Assembly: GCA_914767715.1 (NCBI GenBank)
Contig: OU612068.1
Coordinates: 5,766,001 to 5,830,000, forward strand
Length of the DNA: 64,000 nucleotides
Direction: 5' to 3'
Origin: Membranipora membranacea
Taxonomy: Eukaryota > Bryozoa > Gymnolaemata > Cheilostomatida > Membraniporidae
Within the stretch, counting starts at the first letter, position 1; each line of letters begins with the position of its first letter. Below are positions 1 through 12,700 of the stretch, piece after piece. A program made the position numbers and the translations under genes. Under the pieces are notes generated by a model. It searched no databases. It saw only the letters and a program-made list of their open reading frames with translations, and was not told the origin of the DNA.

Positions 1-809
1 GAATTGTTGGTAATTGTTGAGCAACTTTTTGTACTTTTCATGTAAATAAGGCCTTGTATATGTACATGTACAATATGATTACATGACAATATGGTGCTTG
101 TTGTGAAATGATTTTTTTATAACTCAAGTTCTAAACAGATGAATTCAAAGCTTTCATATTTTAACTGGCAGTAATGTTGGGTGCAATTGGATAAGTGTCA
201 ATTTCTCTTCCAATTTTATTTGACTAGCTATCACACAACTTTTGATAAATAAAAATAGCTCATCTGAGAAACGCGAAAAAAGGAAAAACAATATTCTGGC
301 TGCATGGGAGGAAGAAAAGAAGGGAACAACCTAAAATGTCCTGTTATACAGTCTAAATCACAACAAATACATAGCATGAACATTCACTAGTGCTACCAAA
401 CATGGGTCTTGGGTGTGTTTTATTGATAGGGTAACTGTAGAGAAAGTCTGAACGGGGAGGGCAAAACAATGTCAAGAAATTACTTCCCCTTGAGAAGTGA
501 GAGGACGACTCTTTGGGTTTCAAAGAGAAAATCTATTACCAAAGAGTTTGGCAGAGCTTACTCGCAGAAGTAGCAAAATCACAAATCATTGGTTAGCTAG
601 CATACTTATTATTATATAGTGTCACAACAGGTTTGATGTATGGGTGATACAAGCCTTTGCCTGTTCCCTTTTTCCCATAGCCCTAATAACCCTTATATAT
701 GTATATATCAGTATATTGATAGTACAACAGCAGTAGCAGAATACAAGTTGATATGGGGAGGGTGGTTATTGTTTTATCACATGTGGAGTTAAAGAAAACT
801 ATGATATGA
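1..809. other. 3' flank of the 14-3-3 gene
   Basis: No coding exon recognised. The stretch is AT-rich, with a TA microsatellite near 930-950 just inside the neighbouring intron. It should contain the 3' UTR of the minus-strand 14-3-3 gene, because a minus-strand AATAAA lies at 419-424. Confidence 0.6.
419..424 (-). promoter_or_regulatory. Candidate poly(A) signal of the 14-3-3 gene
   Basis: AATAAA on the minus strand, about 390 nt downstream of the 14-3-3 stop codon. Other AT-rich variants are nearby, so the choice is tentative. Confidence 0.35.
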
Positions 810-3800
810 CTATGAAGCTTCCTCTGTTCCTTCGATATCTTGAACTTCAGTGTCTTGTGGTGGGTCTGTAAAAAACAAAAAGAGGAAACAAATGATACAG
901 TAGCAAAGAATGGGTTTTCTATAAACATATATAGATATATATATATATATATTATTACGTTTATGAATTTTCATTATGCACCTAGAACCTTAACCACAGT
1001 TGCAGCTGAGACAGTTTGAATGTTTCGACTTCGAAAATTTTGGAAATTTCTAAATAAGTAAAGCTGAGATGATCATTGTAAACTGCATTATGATTAGAGG
1101 AAATGCAACATCTCAACACAAGACTCAACCCGACTGAAAATCTCAATATTGACCGAGTGGCTCCACTGAAAACCTGACTCAGGGAACACTGAGCCTGTGA
1201 CTTTGACAAGATACCGCTCATTGTACTCTTTCTTGGATAATACTGTTTTTTTGCAAGGTAGCAGTTAGGTCATTTGCCTCAAATAATAATCTTAGTGAAA
1301 ATGTTGTTACTAGGGGTAACATAGCAGCAATTATCAGAAATGAAGTCAGATTTCTTTAGAACAACTCACCCTCAACATACTACAAGGCAAGTTCTAAAAG
1401 GAGCCAAAATTCATGATGTCCTATACGAGATTTTGATGATATTACTGCAGTAGAGTGAAGTCCCAAATGGTATTATAAGTGCTACGCTACTCATCTAAGG
1501 TTACACTTGTGGACTATAACTTATATTAACCCTTCAACAGTTTTGAACTGATGTTTTCTCTTCAAAACACTCTTTATCAATTACTGCTCCCAAACAAAAG
1601 CTGCAAAATACTTTTCTTCAAAATACACAGTGAGTAATTGTCTTCCTTTTTTAGGAGCTGAATGCATGAAAATATCTTTGCGCAGTTAGTTGTGAGCATA
1701 GACTTAATATACTATATATATATTAAATCTATGGTTTTGAGGTTGATCTTTAGATATACGTTGTATGAACGTTAGCTAACATACCATCGGCCTGCAGATC
1801 AGAAGTCCAGAGAGTGAGGTTATCTCTGAGCAGCTGCATGATGAGTGTAGAGTCCTTGTAGCTCTCCTCGTTTAGTGTATCCAGATCAGTGATTGCTTCA
1901 TCAAAAGCTGCTTTAGCCAGTCGACAGGCTCTATAACATAACAATTAACACAATTAGCTACTACTGGCCACTATTTGTTAACGTGTAGCGAAAAATAGAA
2001 GAAGCTGGAACCACTTGACCTATCTATTGTTCCCCTGTTTTTTACCCCGAGTATACATTGCATATCAATAACATACCGTATCATTGGGAAGACAGAATGT
2101 CATATAAGACAGGCAACAGAGTACATATGTAACGCACATAAGCATATTGGTACAGGGATGGTTGTTGGATTTAACAACCAGAGCAAATGTGATATATACG
2201 ATCTTCAGCACCCTAATTTCAACGAGGATTTAGCGAGTGTCCAGAAACAGTGACCATTATTCCCAGAATGACCTATCCCAGACTATTTGCCGTGACTAAC
2301 TGTAACGACCATTCCAAATGGCCTAATACAATTTGACCCGCAAAGTAAGCTCCAAATCTCAATACAACAAACAGCTAATTATTTTTGTGTAATCCCGTCT
2401 CAACAGTACTTACATTATTGATGACTAATGTATACATTACATAAGTCTGTTCAAACATCGTTGCGCTTAGCTACTATTATCACAGCCCAAGCATACCCTT
2501 CACAGGCAGGCCAGACGGGCTATTACATAGAAGTTGTATAATAAAAACATTTCATTCACTTCTCAGGCAATACAAGGCTAAGGTGGTTGTGAGTAAGTGA
2601 GTGAGTGCTTCCGAAATTGAGACATTGAGCTCTGTGTCTCTACATTGTAGATAGGACATACATACTGAGCAGTGAAATATTGTTATAAAACTTTTATGAC
2701 AATCCCCATTTCCCGATCCAAACTGGATATTCAAGTTACTAGAGTACTTGGTCAAATCAACTCAAATCCAATGAATGAAACACAAGCTGTTCGGTAGCAA
2801 CCCTATCATAGCGCTGCCTGACAATGTCCTTGCTTTCCTGGGTCTTATCAGTCTGACTTAATCGCCAATCATTCATAATGAGGCCCTTGGCCTGGTGATC
2901 GGATAATCAGTAGCAAGCATTCCGTCTCCACCAACAAGACAATTAGAAAGCAAATTTGACTACTAAAATGTGTCCAATTTTTGCATCATTTTATGTTTTA
3001 CATCAGTACTTCAACTCTGCCAAGGAGGTTGTTAATGACATTCCATGATCAATCACCGCAAAACCATTTTGATGTGGTTGATGATGGTACGGGCACTACC
3101 AGCAATCCGTGCAAAATCTGAGCACTCAAACTATTCTACACCATTTCTAGTATGTGACACTAGAATCAGCCCCCTATATCACACATTGGTGCACTAAGGT
3201 CCGTGTGTCAACTAACCTGTCTGATGAGTTGAGTATTTCATAGTAGAACACAGAGAAGTTGAGAGCCAGTCCGAGTCTGATGGGGTGGGTTGGAGCGAGA
3301 TCCTGTAGAGCGATGTCACTGGCCTCTTTGTACGCCTGCAAGCTAGCGTCAGCGGCAGCTTTCCTATCGTTACCTGCAGAGAACTCAGCTACATATCGCT
3401 TATAATCCCCCTTCCTGCATCACAAAAAATATAATACATTAAGTAAATACCCATAGGTGATGGTTTATACACACCAAACACATTATTGTAAAATGATGTT
3501 CAATAAGGTGGCCTTTTTTAAATGCTCCCAAATCCTTCACGTGTGTCCTGTAGTTGATCCACATTATCTATTTATGATGTTGGTGACATCATTCAGAATC
3601 CATAATGAATCTTCTAGTATCTTCTAGTCGGCAATGGATATTGTGTAATTTATTCATGAATGTCATTAGACCTTCATCAATGTTAGTTGCTCAATTTTAT
3701 TGCGTGGTATGCAATCTTTATGGACCAAAACTATGGGAGAATGCCAAATTTTCCTGGTAACATGACATTTCATTTCTGTTCTGTGAGTAGATGCTGATGA

Positions 3801-5396
3801 GTCATGGCCTACTTGAAGTTACGATACAACACAACTACTCTATTGAAGTATGGTGATGAAGTGCTGCCTAGATTATTGATCTGAGGAAATTCAATTAAAG
3901 ATTTGCCCCTGACAGCCATCTGCGGGATCATCAGTAATTCTCAATTATTGGGTTATCAATTATGATTTCATCAGTCTGGTTTAGAACGGGCTACTCTTGA
4001 GTTGAGCTGTACTATTTAGTATCTGCCAGTTTGCACAGAGAGGCTTGCATATATGAACTTCAACTAAAATATGTTGCACTCGTTTGATACTGCTAATGAT
4101 GAAGTTCACAAGGTGGTATACACGTGCGGACACTTGAATTGGCCTGAAAATTTTGTTAATGAAGCTTACATTTTGTTGTAGAATACTTTGGATTCGGGTG
4201 TATTTGATGTTGGTAAGAGATGTTTGTCTAATACTTCCAAAATATCATCGCATATATCAGTCAGTTCCTTCTCAATCTACAAAAAGTACATCGAAGTTAT
4301 CCGCATTAAGATAACTATAATATTATCGGATCAATGTTAGGCTATTTGACTATGCAAATGCTGTAATTTTCATATTATCTTCTCTCTAGGGAATGATGCT
4401 GTACTTGCGTAGAATCAATTTTATGTCCTATCACGCTATCGAAATTGAAAAACAAGTTGACAAAAAAAAACATGGGCCCATAGCAGAGCAGACGATGTAC
4501 TGTGTCCTACTATCTAACACATCACGTCTCCTATTCAAGAAGTACGGGGTGATGATGTGAATATTGAACCATTCAAGTCAGGGGCTGCTTAAATTTGACA
4601 GTGAAAGCCTTACAAGAGGGAGCTTAGAACACCCTATCACAGCGCATAACAGCCTTGAAGGCAACGACAGTTTTTTAACTCAGAAACGGTCAATTATTGC
4701 ATCTACCTACCGATCTTTTGTACTCATCTAGCTGTGCTAGTTTTGTTTGTGCGTTTCCTTTTGTCTCTTCTTTCTGTAGTAAGCTACTGATGATTCTCCA
4801 GGCGGCCCGCCTTGCTCCAATCACGTTCTTATAGGCTACTGATAATAGATTTCTCTCCTCGACAGATAACTCCTGGTCAAGTGATGCCACTCTCTTCATA
4901 CTTTCAACCATCTCTGCAAGAAGAATGCATTGAACAAGATGCGAAGGAGTATGAAGTCACGACGGTAAGATCAAGGAGTAACTCCTTGTAAGATCATTTA
5001 GACATGGTACTTTTTGCTAAGTGATAGACTGTTTTGCAGCAAAGCAGACATCACCACTTGCAACTGCAACAACATGGCCATGCAATTTTTTAATTGGAAG
5101 TTTAGTCAAAACTGCAGCAAGATGACTTACAGCCTACAATATGATCAGGTAATTAGGAGTCCAAAGGAGAGAGGTGTTGACAGCATCAACTAACAAAAAA
5201 AAGGGTTTACTAGTTTGTTATGAATCTGCTGTCCTAAACTGCATCCAATTCCATTATAATAATTATTAGATCATTGTTATTTGTATTTATTCTTTTGCTG
5301 TGCCCTCTTCTTAGCTAGTACTACTAACTTACCGTCATATCTTTCAGCTTGTTCAGCTAGTTTTGCCATATAAACATTATCCTCCTTGTCTGCCAT
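810..5396 (-). CDS. YWHAE: 14-3-3 protein, epsilon-like
   Basis: Phosphoserine/threonine-binding dimeric adaptor of the cytosol. Six coding exons: 5396-5333, 4913-4711, 4276-4170, 3414-3217, 1930-1785 and 865-810. All are bounded by GT-AG with matching phases, giving 257 aa (human epsilon 255). The protein starts [20 protein letters not shown]. It carries the family signatures [20 protein letters not shown] (dimer and groove helices, with the groove Lys and Arg), [20 protein letters not shown] (groove Arg-Tyr pair), [20 protein letters not shown] and [15 protein letters not shown]. The stretch [12 protein letters not shown] is closest to the epsilon class. The C-terminal tail is short and acidic ([18 protein letters not shown]), as is typical. 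The start is the only ATG before the family N terminus. Introns hold no other gene. Identification is very secure; assignment to epsilon is by recalled similarity. Confidence 0.96.
1697..1733. repeat. Inverted repeat, CATAGACTTAATA family
   Basis: Arms 1697-1709 (CATAGACTTAATA) and 1721-1733 (TATTAAATCTATG) pair with one mismatch around an 11-nt TA-rich spacer. The same arm sequence recurs at 26789-26824 and 32670-32689. Located in the last intron of the 14-3-3 gene. Confidence 0.6.
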
Positions 5397-5657
5397 CTTT
5401 TCTTTGTCTTGGACTGTTTACTGAGTAATTAGGACACCAAATTTCACAAATAACACACCGAGATTCCTGTAAACACCTTCAAATTGCAGCCACTCTCAGT
5501 TTGTTGTGAGCATGAACTTTCGCATCTGAAGCAATTCAATATGGCAGCTATTTGTAATGAGGGAACAACTCCTGAATGATGAATTATACATGTTGATTGT
5601 CTCCTCTTGAAGCATGAAAAGGCAACTCATCATTTAAGCTTTTATAAATCATCCAAG

Positions 5658-5689
5658 CAGGGAGGGTGGGATGAATCCCACCCTCCCTG
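5658..5689. repeat. Perfect hairpin, CAGGGAGGGTGG family
   Basis: Arms CAGGGAGGGTGGGAT (5658-5672) and ATCCCACCCTCCCTG (5675-5689) are perfectly complementary around a 2-nt spacer. The same core occurs at 35838-35863 and 47649-47678. It lies about 260 bp upstream of the 14-3-3 start. Confidence 0.8.
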
Positions 5690-6053
5690 ATCCAAGGAGA
5701 TACAGCTGTAGTTTTGTGGCTGTGTATAGATGTGCAAGCTTTATAGTTGTAGCAGAGACAATAGATAATAGTCTCTATAGCAGAGATCTATATAATAGTC
5801 TCTGGTTGCAGAATTAGCAACATAATTGCAAGGAATCCAAAAACAATTTATTGGTAGCCATATATTCCGAGTATAATACAGCTTAACATTATGGCCAACC
5901 ATATAAATACAATAAATACAGTTTTTAGTTCTAACTGTATACACAAGTAGTCATAAGTGCAGACATATGCCTTCAAGTTCATAGGTCAATAGGTCATCAT
6001 GAATAATTAAAAATCAGATTGAATCAAATGCAAATAGCTCATGGACTAGAACT

Positions 6054-6059
6054 TTTATT
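6054..6059 (-). promoter_or_regulatory. Candidate poly(A) signal of the MET-like gene
   Basis: Minus-strand AATAAA about 740 nt downstream of the receptor stop codon; the first clear hexamer found in that direction. Confidence 0.4.
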
Positions 6060-6798
6060 GAAATAATACCATGAACATGCAGTATGCGTGTAAAATATTT
6101 CTATTATCAACATAGCTGATAAGTAAAGCATGCACATCTTACGACAATGAGCGTATATTCAAACAAAAACGCAAATAGTAAAGAGTAGCATTATGCATCG
6201 AGGATAAAGCGTATAAGTTCAGATTGAGCTTGTTCAGATAAATTCTGGGGTAACAATATTCAAAATGTGATACCAAAAATATAGTTTCTTATATACAAGC
6301 TCGCAATTGATACTGTCTTATTTACATAATTTGCGAAAGCATAGATTGCAGATTCTCTGTAGGTTAGCGTGGAGGAAATCCTCCAATAAGATGATTGCAG
6401 TGGTCTAACATGTTCTCATGAGTAAGCCGTAAGCTCCAAACGCAAGGTAGGTTTTTCTTTATACAGGGTAGATGATTGATAAAAAGGAGTACATATTATA
6501 ATTCTGTAGGAGAAACGGTCGGTCATCACAGTATACTTTTAAAACATAATGCACCATACACATGTAATGAAGCTGAACATAATATTGTAGGTTGGCAAGA
6601 AGAAGGCGCTTAGACATCACATGGATACTAAAAGAAACTTAAGTATTTAATAAAGGGATCTAATGATAAAACCCTAAAACCATAAAAAAATTCAATAATC
6701 TGAATATTTACAAATCCAAACATTCCAGTTTCTCATTGAGATGAGGAGGTTCTAAGGTATAGTACTAAATGAATGTGTACATATTGTAAAAGTCACGT

Positions 6799-9700
6799 TT
6801 ACACCATAGTTGAGGGCATAGGCGGCAGATAGTCTTCTACAAACACAACCCCTCCAATTGAGTCGATATCGTCTGAGTGATTGCCACTATCAGATGATCT
6901 TGTCCTTAAAGACAAGAAATCACCATCCGACACTGTGACATCACTTCCTGTATACGCTTCTCTCAGTGAGATGAGCAGCTGAAGTTCGGCCACAATCTCA
7001 GAGAAGTCGGGACGGTCCTCTGGGTTTATCTGCCAGCAGCTCAACATCCATTCATACCTGTAACAGGGAAATAATAATCAATATCTTTTGTTTTAAAAAG
7101 AGCTGAGATCAATTTGAGTAAAAAGTCCCCAATGTGGGATCTTTGACACATATAATGGTTTCAACCCTCCCTGTTTTCAATATTTGACGGTTGAATACAT
7201 TGTGGAAAGTTGTTTTCTTTTTGACCATGAGGGGATGACTTGTAAAAATCTCATAAGGACATTACCCTATATCAATGCTACTCTCTGTTGTGACTACCAT
7301 TCAGGCAAAAGAAAGCCAGATTTTCTGAATCACACAAAGTGTCAGATTATGATAATAATCACTAAATGAGGGGTAATTCCATGTATTACTTACAGTTCCT
7401 GTGGACATCTGCGAGGTCTATCTAGCCTCCTGCCTGATTTGACATACTTGAGGATATCCATGTTATCTACTGAAGGGTAAGGGTGAGCTCCTCCACTGAA
7501 TATCTCCCACATTGTAACCCCGAATGACCACTGGAAAAATAAGAGAATGTTATGTTATACCGAGCGTACTTTATTATCCAAGCACAGACAGTTCTTGAAC
7601 TAAAATTGAATTTACCATGATTTGCCAAACAAGACTGGGCTGAGGAATAATTAGAGAAGGAATAGAAAATTCAGCACATTGGAAACATTCCTGTTGCTGT
7701 TATATTAGATTGCTATTCTTCCTAGCAATACAGCTGAGGCGTGAAAGTGAAACAAATCTAATACTTGCATGTTGGACCAAACTTGATCACCACACTACGT
7801 CCTTGAAATTCACTATAAAATGCATAGGTTCATGCTTGTAACGATGACCTCATTTTGCAAAGAGATCATTACAGATATGGAGTACAATTTATCTTGTATA
7901 TACACGTACCACATCACTCTTGCTGGAGTAGTGTCTGGTCTCCACACTCTCAGGAGACATCCATTTGACAGGTAGCTTAGCACCTCGAGCTGTGCTCTGG
8001 TAAATATTTGTGAAATTATACAAATCTCGAGACAAACCAAAATCAGCTACTTTGACCCTCAGATCATCGTCCAACCTGTAAAACAAGAAAACGCATGAGT
8101 GTGACATGCGGGCAGCAAAAATGATTAGTGAGATCAGGAATTGATTACAGCTCTACTTGTACAAGGTCTTACGCCCTGAATAAAATCTATTTGAAATAGA
8201 TGGGAATCATGTTTTGTTATTTCAAATTTGCAATGATGATGTAGATGAAATCATCAGCAAGGAACTAAAAGGTATTAGACTCAATTCAGATTGAATGTTT
8301 ATGATTAATTCCCATGAATCACATAACCAAATCATCGTAAATACTAAGATTGTATCAGTTCAACCACAATTCAACTAACATTGAATAGTCGCCAATCTTT
8401 AAGCCAATTAAACCATCATCATGCCTTGTTTTCAAGATGCCATTCCTTGACATACACATTTTCCAGGGTACCTACTTGAATGGTAACGTAAAAAAATTAC
8501 TTGTTGTTGTAAACAGGTTATAAAGTACTTACATGCAGTTCCTAGCTGCCAAGTCACGATGAACACATAGTACATCCTGTAGGTAGTTCATTCCCATAGC
8601 GATATCAGCAGAGAACCTGAGCATTGCATCCAGGGAGAGAGGCTGTAAGTGGATAAAAATGTGGCATCACATAACAGGTACCCTGACAGCAATCTGACAT
8701 CAGACAGGCAGCGTTTGGCAGGTGACATAACTGGGGCAATGATAGCATTTTAATCACTGCTGATTGGAGTAAACAGATATAGTATTAAATTCAAATCAGC
8801 TAATCAATTGAAAGTTTTATGCTCATGGTGTATTTACATACAGATTTGAATTAGAATATCAGATGAGACAATAAGCAACAAACAACATAAGTATACTGAG
8901 TAATGGTGCCAAAAAAGTAGACAAAATCTACCTTTGATTTTGTTCGTAGGAAGGATAGAAGATCCCCATTGCCAAGGTATGGTAATATCACAAGAGGCTG
9001 GCCGTAGATATCAAAACTGATACCGAGCATTGAGAGCACATGCTCATGTCTGAAGGTCCTCATCAGCAGAGCCTCGTCTATAAATGTCCTGATCTGTTCC
9101 TCACAAATCTCACCACCTATGGGCAGAAAGAAGATTGATGAGTTTTATTTAAATGCTGCTGAAACGGATTTATTCTAATTAAGCGTAGCTGAGAAACAAA
9201 GAATACTTCTTTTGGCTTTATTCTCAGGCAAAAGATGCTGTTGAAGAGTACAATCTTTTTGTAGCATGTGAACTACTATACTTCTACGGGAGGCAAATGA
9301 ACAATGAACAGCAAAGAGAGAAAGAGAAGAAACCAGTGGCTTCATGTCCTTCATAATGACGTCATGTCTCACCTTTGAGAGTTTTGATGGCTACAGATGT
9401 TCGTCTAACTTCTCCTTCTTCAGTAAACTCATCCAGCACACCTCGGAAAACTTTGCCAAAACAACCAGACCCGATTTCTCTTCCCAAGTGGAGACTTGAT
9501 AATTCTATAAGCACTCCGCTACTGGCTAGAGTATCTCTGAGAGCAGATAATCCCAACATAGGAGCTGATTCAACAGGTGCTAGCTCTGATACTCCTTGGT
9601 ATGCTAAAGAAGAAAGGATCATCAAAACGTCAGCAAAGACACAAATATATAACAATAATTAATAAATACAAGTAGAGAAGCATTATTGCATTGTTTTGTA

Positions 9701-12700
9701 ATATCAAATCTCAACAGAGCCTTCATAATGTAGCTAGTTGGCCTTTGTCTTGCCTACGTCTCTCGAACAAATAAATAACAACACATTGGCTGGCTGCCAG
9801 CTTACATCATAATTTTAATTTATCCATAAACTTGCCAAACAATTTAAAATTTCATCAACCAAAACTTTGAACATAACCCAAGTTGTATTTTAAGATCCTG
9901 TTCAAATTCTAGGATGCTAGAAGCAATATTTAGAGAGGACACCATCAGTTATGCTGATCCCAGATATATTAGTATGAGTAGCTATTAGTATTAGTGTTAG
10001 TATTGGTACTTGTATTGGTAAGCAGGGAGCTAACTACTGCAGACAGAGAGCTACTACTTTAATTACCTTCATTTTCAGAGAGCTCAATGCGTACAGAGCC
10101 TGCGAGACAATGAATATGAGTAAAACATGCACAAATCTAGTAAATGAGTGTCAGTGATGAACAAAAAAGGCTAGTCAGGGGTTACGTAAAGATTCACAAA
10201 AACAAGATGCCTGCCAAACTCTTAGTATGTATGGGTTAGAACGTAGTGTCAGTCAGTCAACAAAAATGTTATCTTCTGTAGAGATCAAGCGTGCCTGGCA
10301 GCTCAAATCAGTATCATTAGTGTGATGCCAATTAGTACTTATTATGTATGACTGATGTTAGATTTTAGGCATGATATCCTCAAAATATCTAGGGCTTGCA
10401 CGTTGAGCGTCGCCATTGAATTTCTAGGTGCTTCCTAAACCGCACCCTGCATTGATACAACCGAATATAATCTGCTCCATTCAGCCTTATTATTAGTTTA
10501 AAAACATCAAAAACAAAACGTAATTTAATTTAAAAATGTACCAAATTCAATATTGTCATTATGTAATACTTACGATTATGATGCTGCCGTATGAAGGACA
10601 CTCGTCCAGACTCGACATGCTGTAGCTTCTTCTTGTTTCGGCGCATCATACAGTAGACAGCTAGAGCAATCAGAATCCCAACAGTAAGAGCACCGGACAC
10701 GGCCAGGATCAGATCTCTTTTAGAGATGAACTGTGTGTCCTCCATCACAACGGGCAAAGTTTGTGTCTGGATCGAGGTCAGCTCCGCTGTACCCAAATCA
10801 ACTGACCAATAGCCATAGAGGAGAGTCACCTGTAAATAGTTGTACATACTGATGTTCAAATTGTAAACTCTGAAAGTGAAGCCAAGATATTTTTATGTTA
10901 GGAGGCAAGAAATTTCTATCACGACTTACTGGGAGTTGCATCCCTGGGTTCAATGAGAGAATAACTCCCCTTACAGATAATGAATATATTTATCATTATC
11001 AATATCATTTTGTTGAGTGTTATGATGACAAACCTGGGCAGAAGACTCTGTAGACTTGTCCCTAGACCTCGCTTCACATTCAATGTATGTTTTTGTTATA
11101 GATTGGACATAGCACCTCATCTTAGCATACCATATCTTCAGTTGTTGAGCATCCAAAATCTCAAAGCCAACTCCCTGCAATGAAGAATGTTATAGGCTAT
11201 ATTATATAAATATTATATAATAAAAAGTAAAAAAGAAAACAAAGTCAGCATGATTCACCCGTATCAAATCATTTCAAAATCTGAGAGGTGAGGACTGATT
11301 GTAGTAAGGGTCAGTGGCAAACAACCAAGGTGACCGCTAGACTAAGTCACAAGGCAAACAGTGTTATATTACCTTTAGTGTAACTAGAGCTGTCTTGTCA
11401 TCAGTCTGGAGAGCTTTAGTGCTGATAATGGTCGGCTTCTGATGGTATGTAACCTCAGCTATCGGAGTCTCCAGGCCGTCCATAATTAGAGTGACATCTG
11501 AACTAAGGGCGTTCTGTGAGCTGAGATGTTGGAGTGTTATTTTATGCTCTAGATTGGGCAGCACACAGCACACTTTACTAGATGATAACACTGTACACTG
11601 TAATATGAGAATATACCATTGAAATAAATACTAATGTTGTTCGGGTATGTAATGAAGTTATGAACCAAATAATTGTGAACAGAGCTTCAATTCATTTAGT
11701 TGGGTTTGGAAACAGACAAATGGGTCGGTTGCCAAATTTCATAACTTAAGTGAGATTAAATATTTATTTGAACACTCTGTGTATTTAGAAGACATATAAA
11801 TTAAATCATGGCTCACATTGAAAGTAGACGATGAGCTGGGAGCCTCAATATCAAATTTATACTGAATCTTGGCTTGAGGATATTTCACAGAGTTCATCTT
11901 TCTTCCCTCAACACATACAGGAATACCACCACTGTAAAAAGAGGAGAAAAATTAGTAAAACACAATCTGCAGAGAAGAATAATACAGGAAATTATTTCCA
12001 AAAAGTGGTACTTTTTAGCACAAAAATGTGACCATCTGCATGATAACACATATACATAAGCAAATCAAGAAGGAAAACGCACACAGCAAAAACGCTGAAT
12101 CCATTCTCTACTCTTACCTGAACAGTGACATTATCTTCTGGCTTGTTTGATTGAGAGAAATTATAGGATCAGGTCTATACTGAAATTGAGAACTATACTG
12201 AAGGGTTCCATCACTTATCAGGGTCAGGTTAGACGATCCAAGTCTTAGAGATGGTCTGCTTCTGCATGTTATCTTCTCATTGCTGACTCTAAAAGAACAA
12301 AAAGGCTCAAAAATGAAACAAACAATAAAAATATTAATCATGCAGATTATGTTGTGAATGGTCCAAATATGAAACATCACGTAACCGCCCAAGCACAAGT
12401 ATTCATTCAAAGATGAATTTCTTTACTAATCGATACAGGTCTATATTAACTAGAACTGCAAAATGCAGAGGGACCCCCACCTCAAACATGGGTGGGTGGC
12501 ATTAGGGGTGGGAGAAGTGCGAGGGACTGTGGAAGGTAAATTTGCAACATCAATAATTTGAATGAAAAACTGAGGCCAACGCACTATGATTCACGGGGAG
12601 GGGTGCAGAAAGCCAAGTTTTAACCCTGCTAGGAACCCGTCCGTACAAGCGGAAATTGTTTGCACAATCAATAATACCTTGTGATGTCACAGGGAGTTCT

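Larger units (their letters stand above)
5397..6798. other. Intergenic: 14-3-3 promoter side and MET-like 3' UTR
   Basis: No coding exon seen. The interval includes the upstream region of the 14-3-3 gene, a perfect hairpin at 5658-5689, a short imperfect duplication around 5755-5815 built on the word TAGTCTCT, and the 3' UTR of the receptor gene with a minus-strand AATAAA at 6054-6059. Confidence 0.6.

Noticed and set aside
9375-9662. 95-codon plus-strand open frame
   Set aside because: Exact antisense shadow of the kinase P-loop exon of the MET-like gene.
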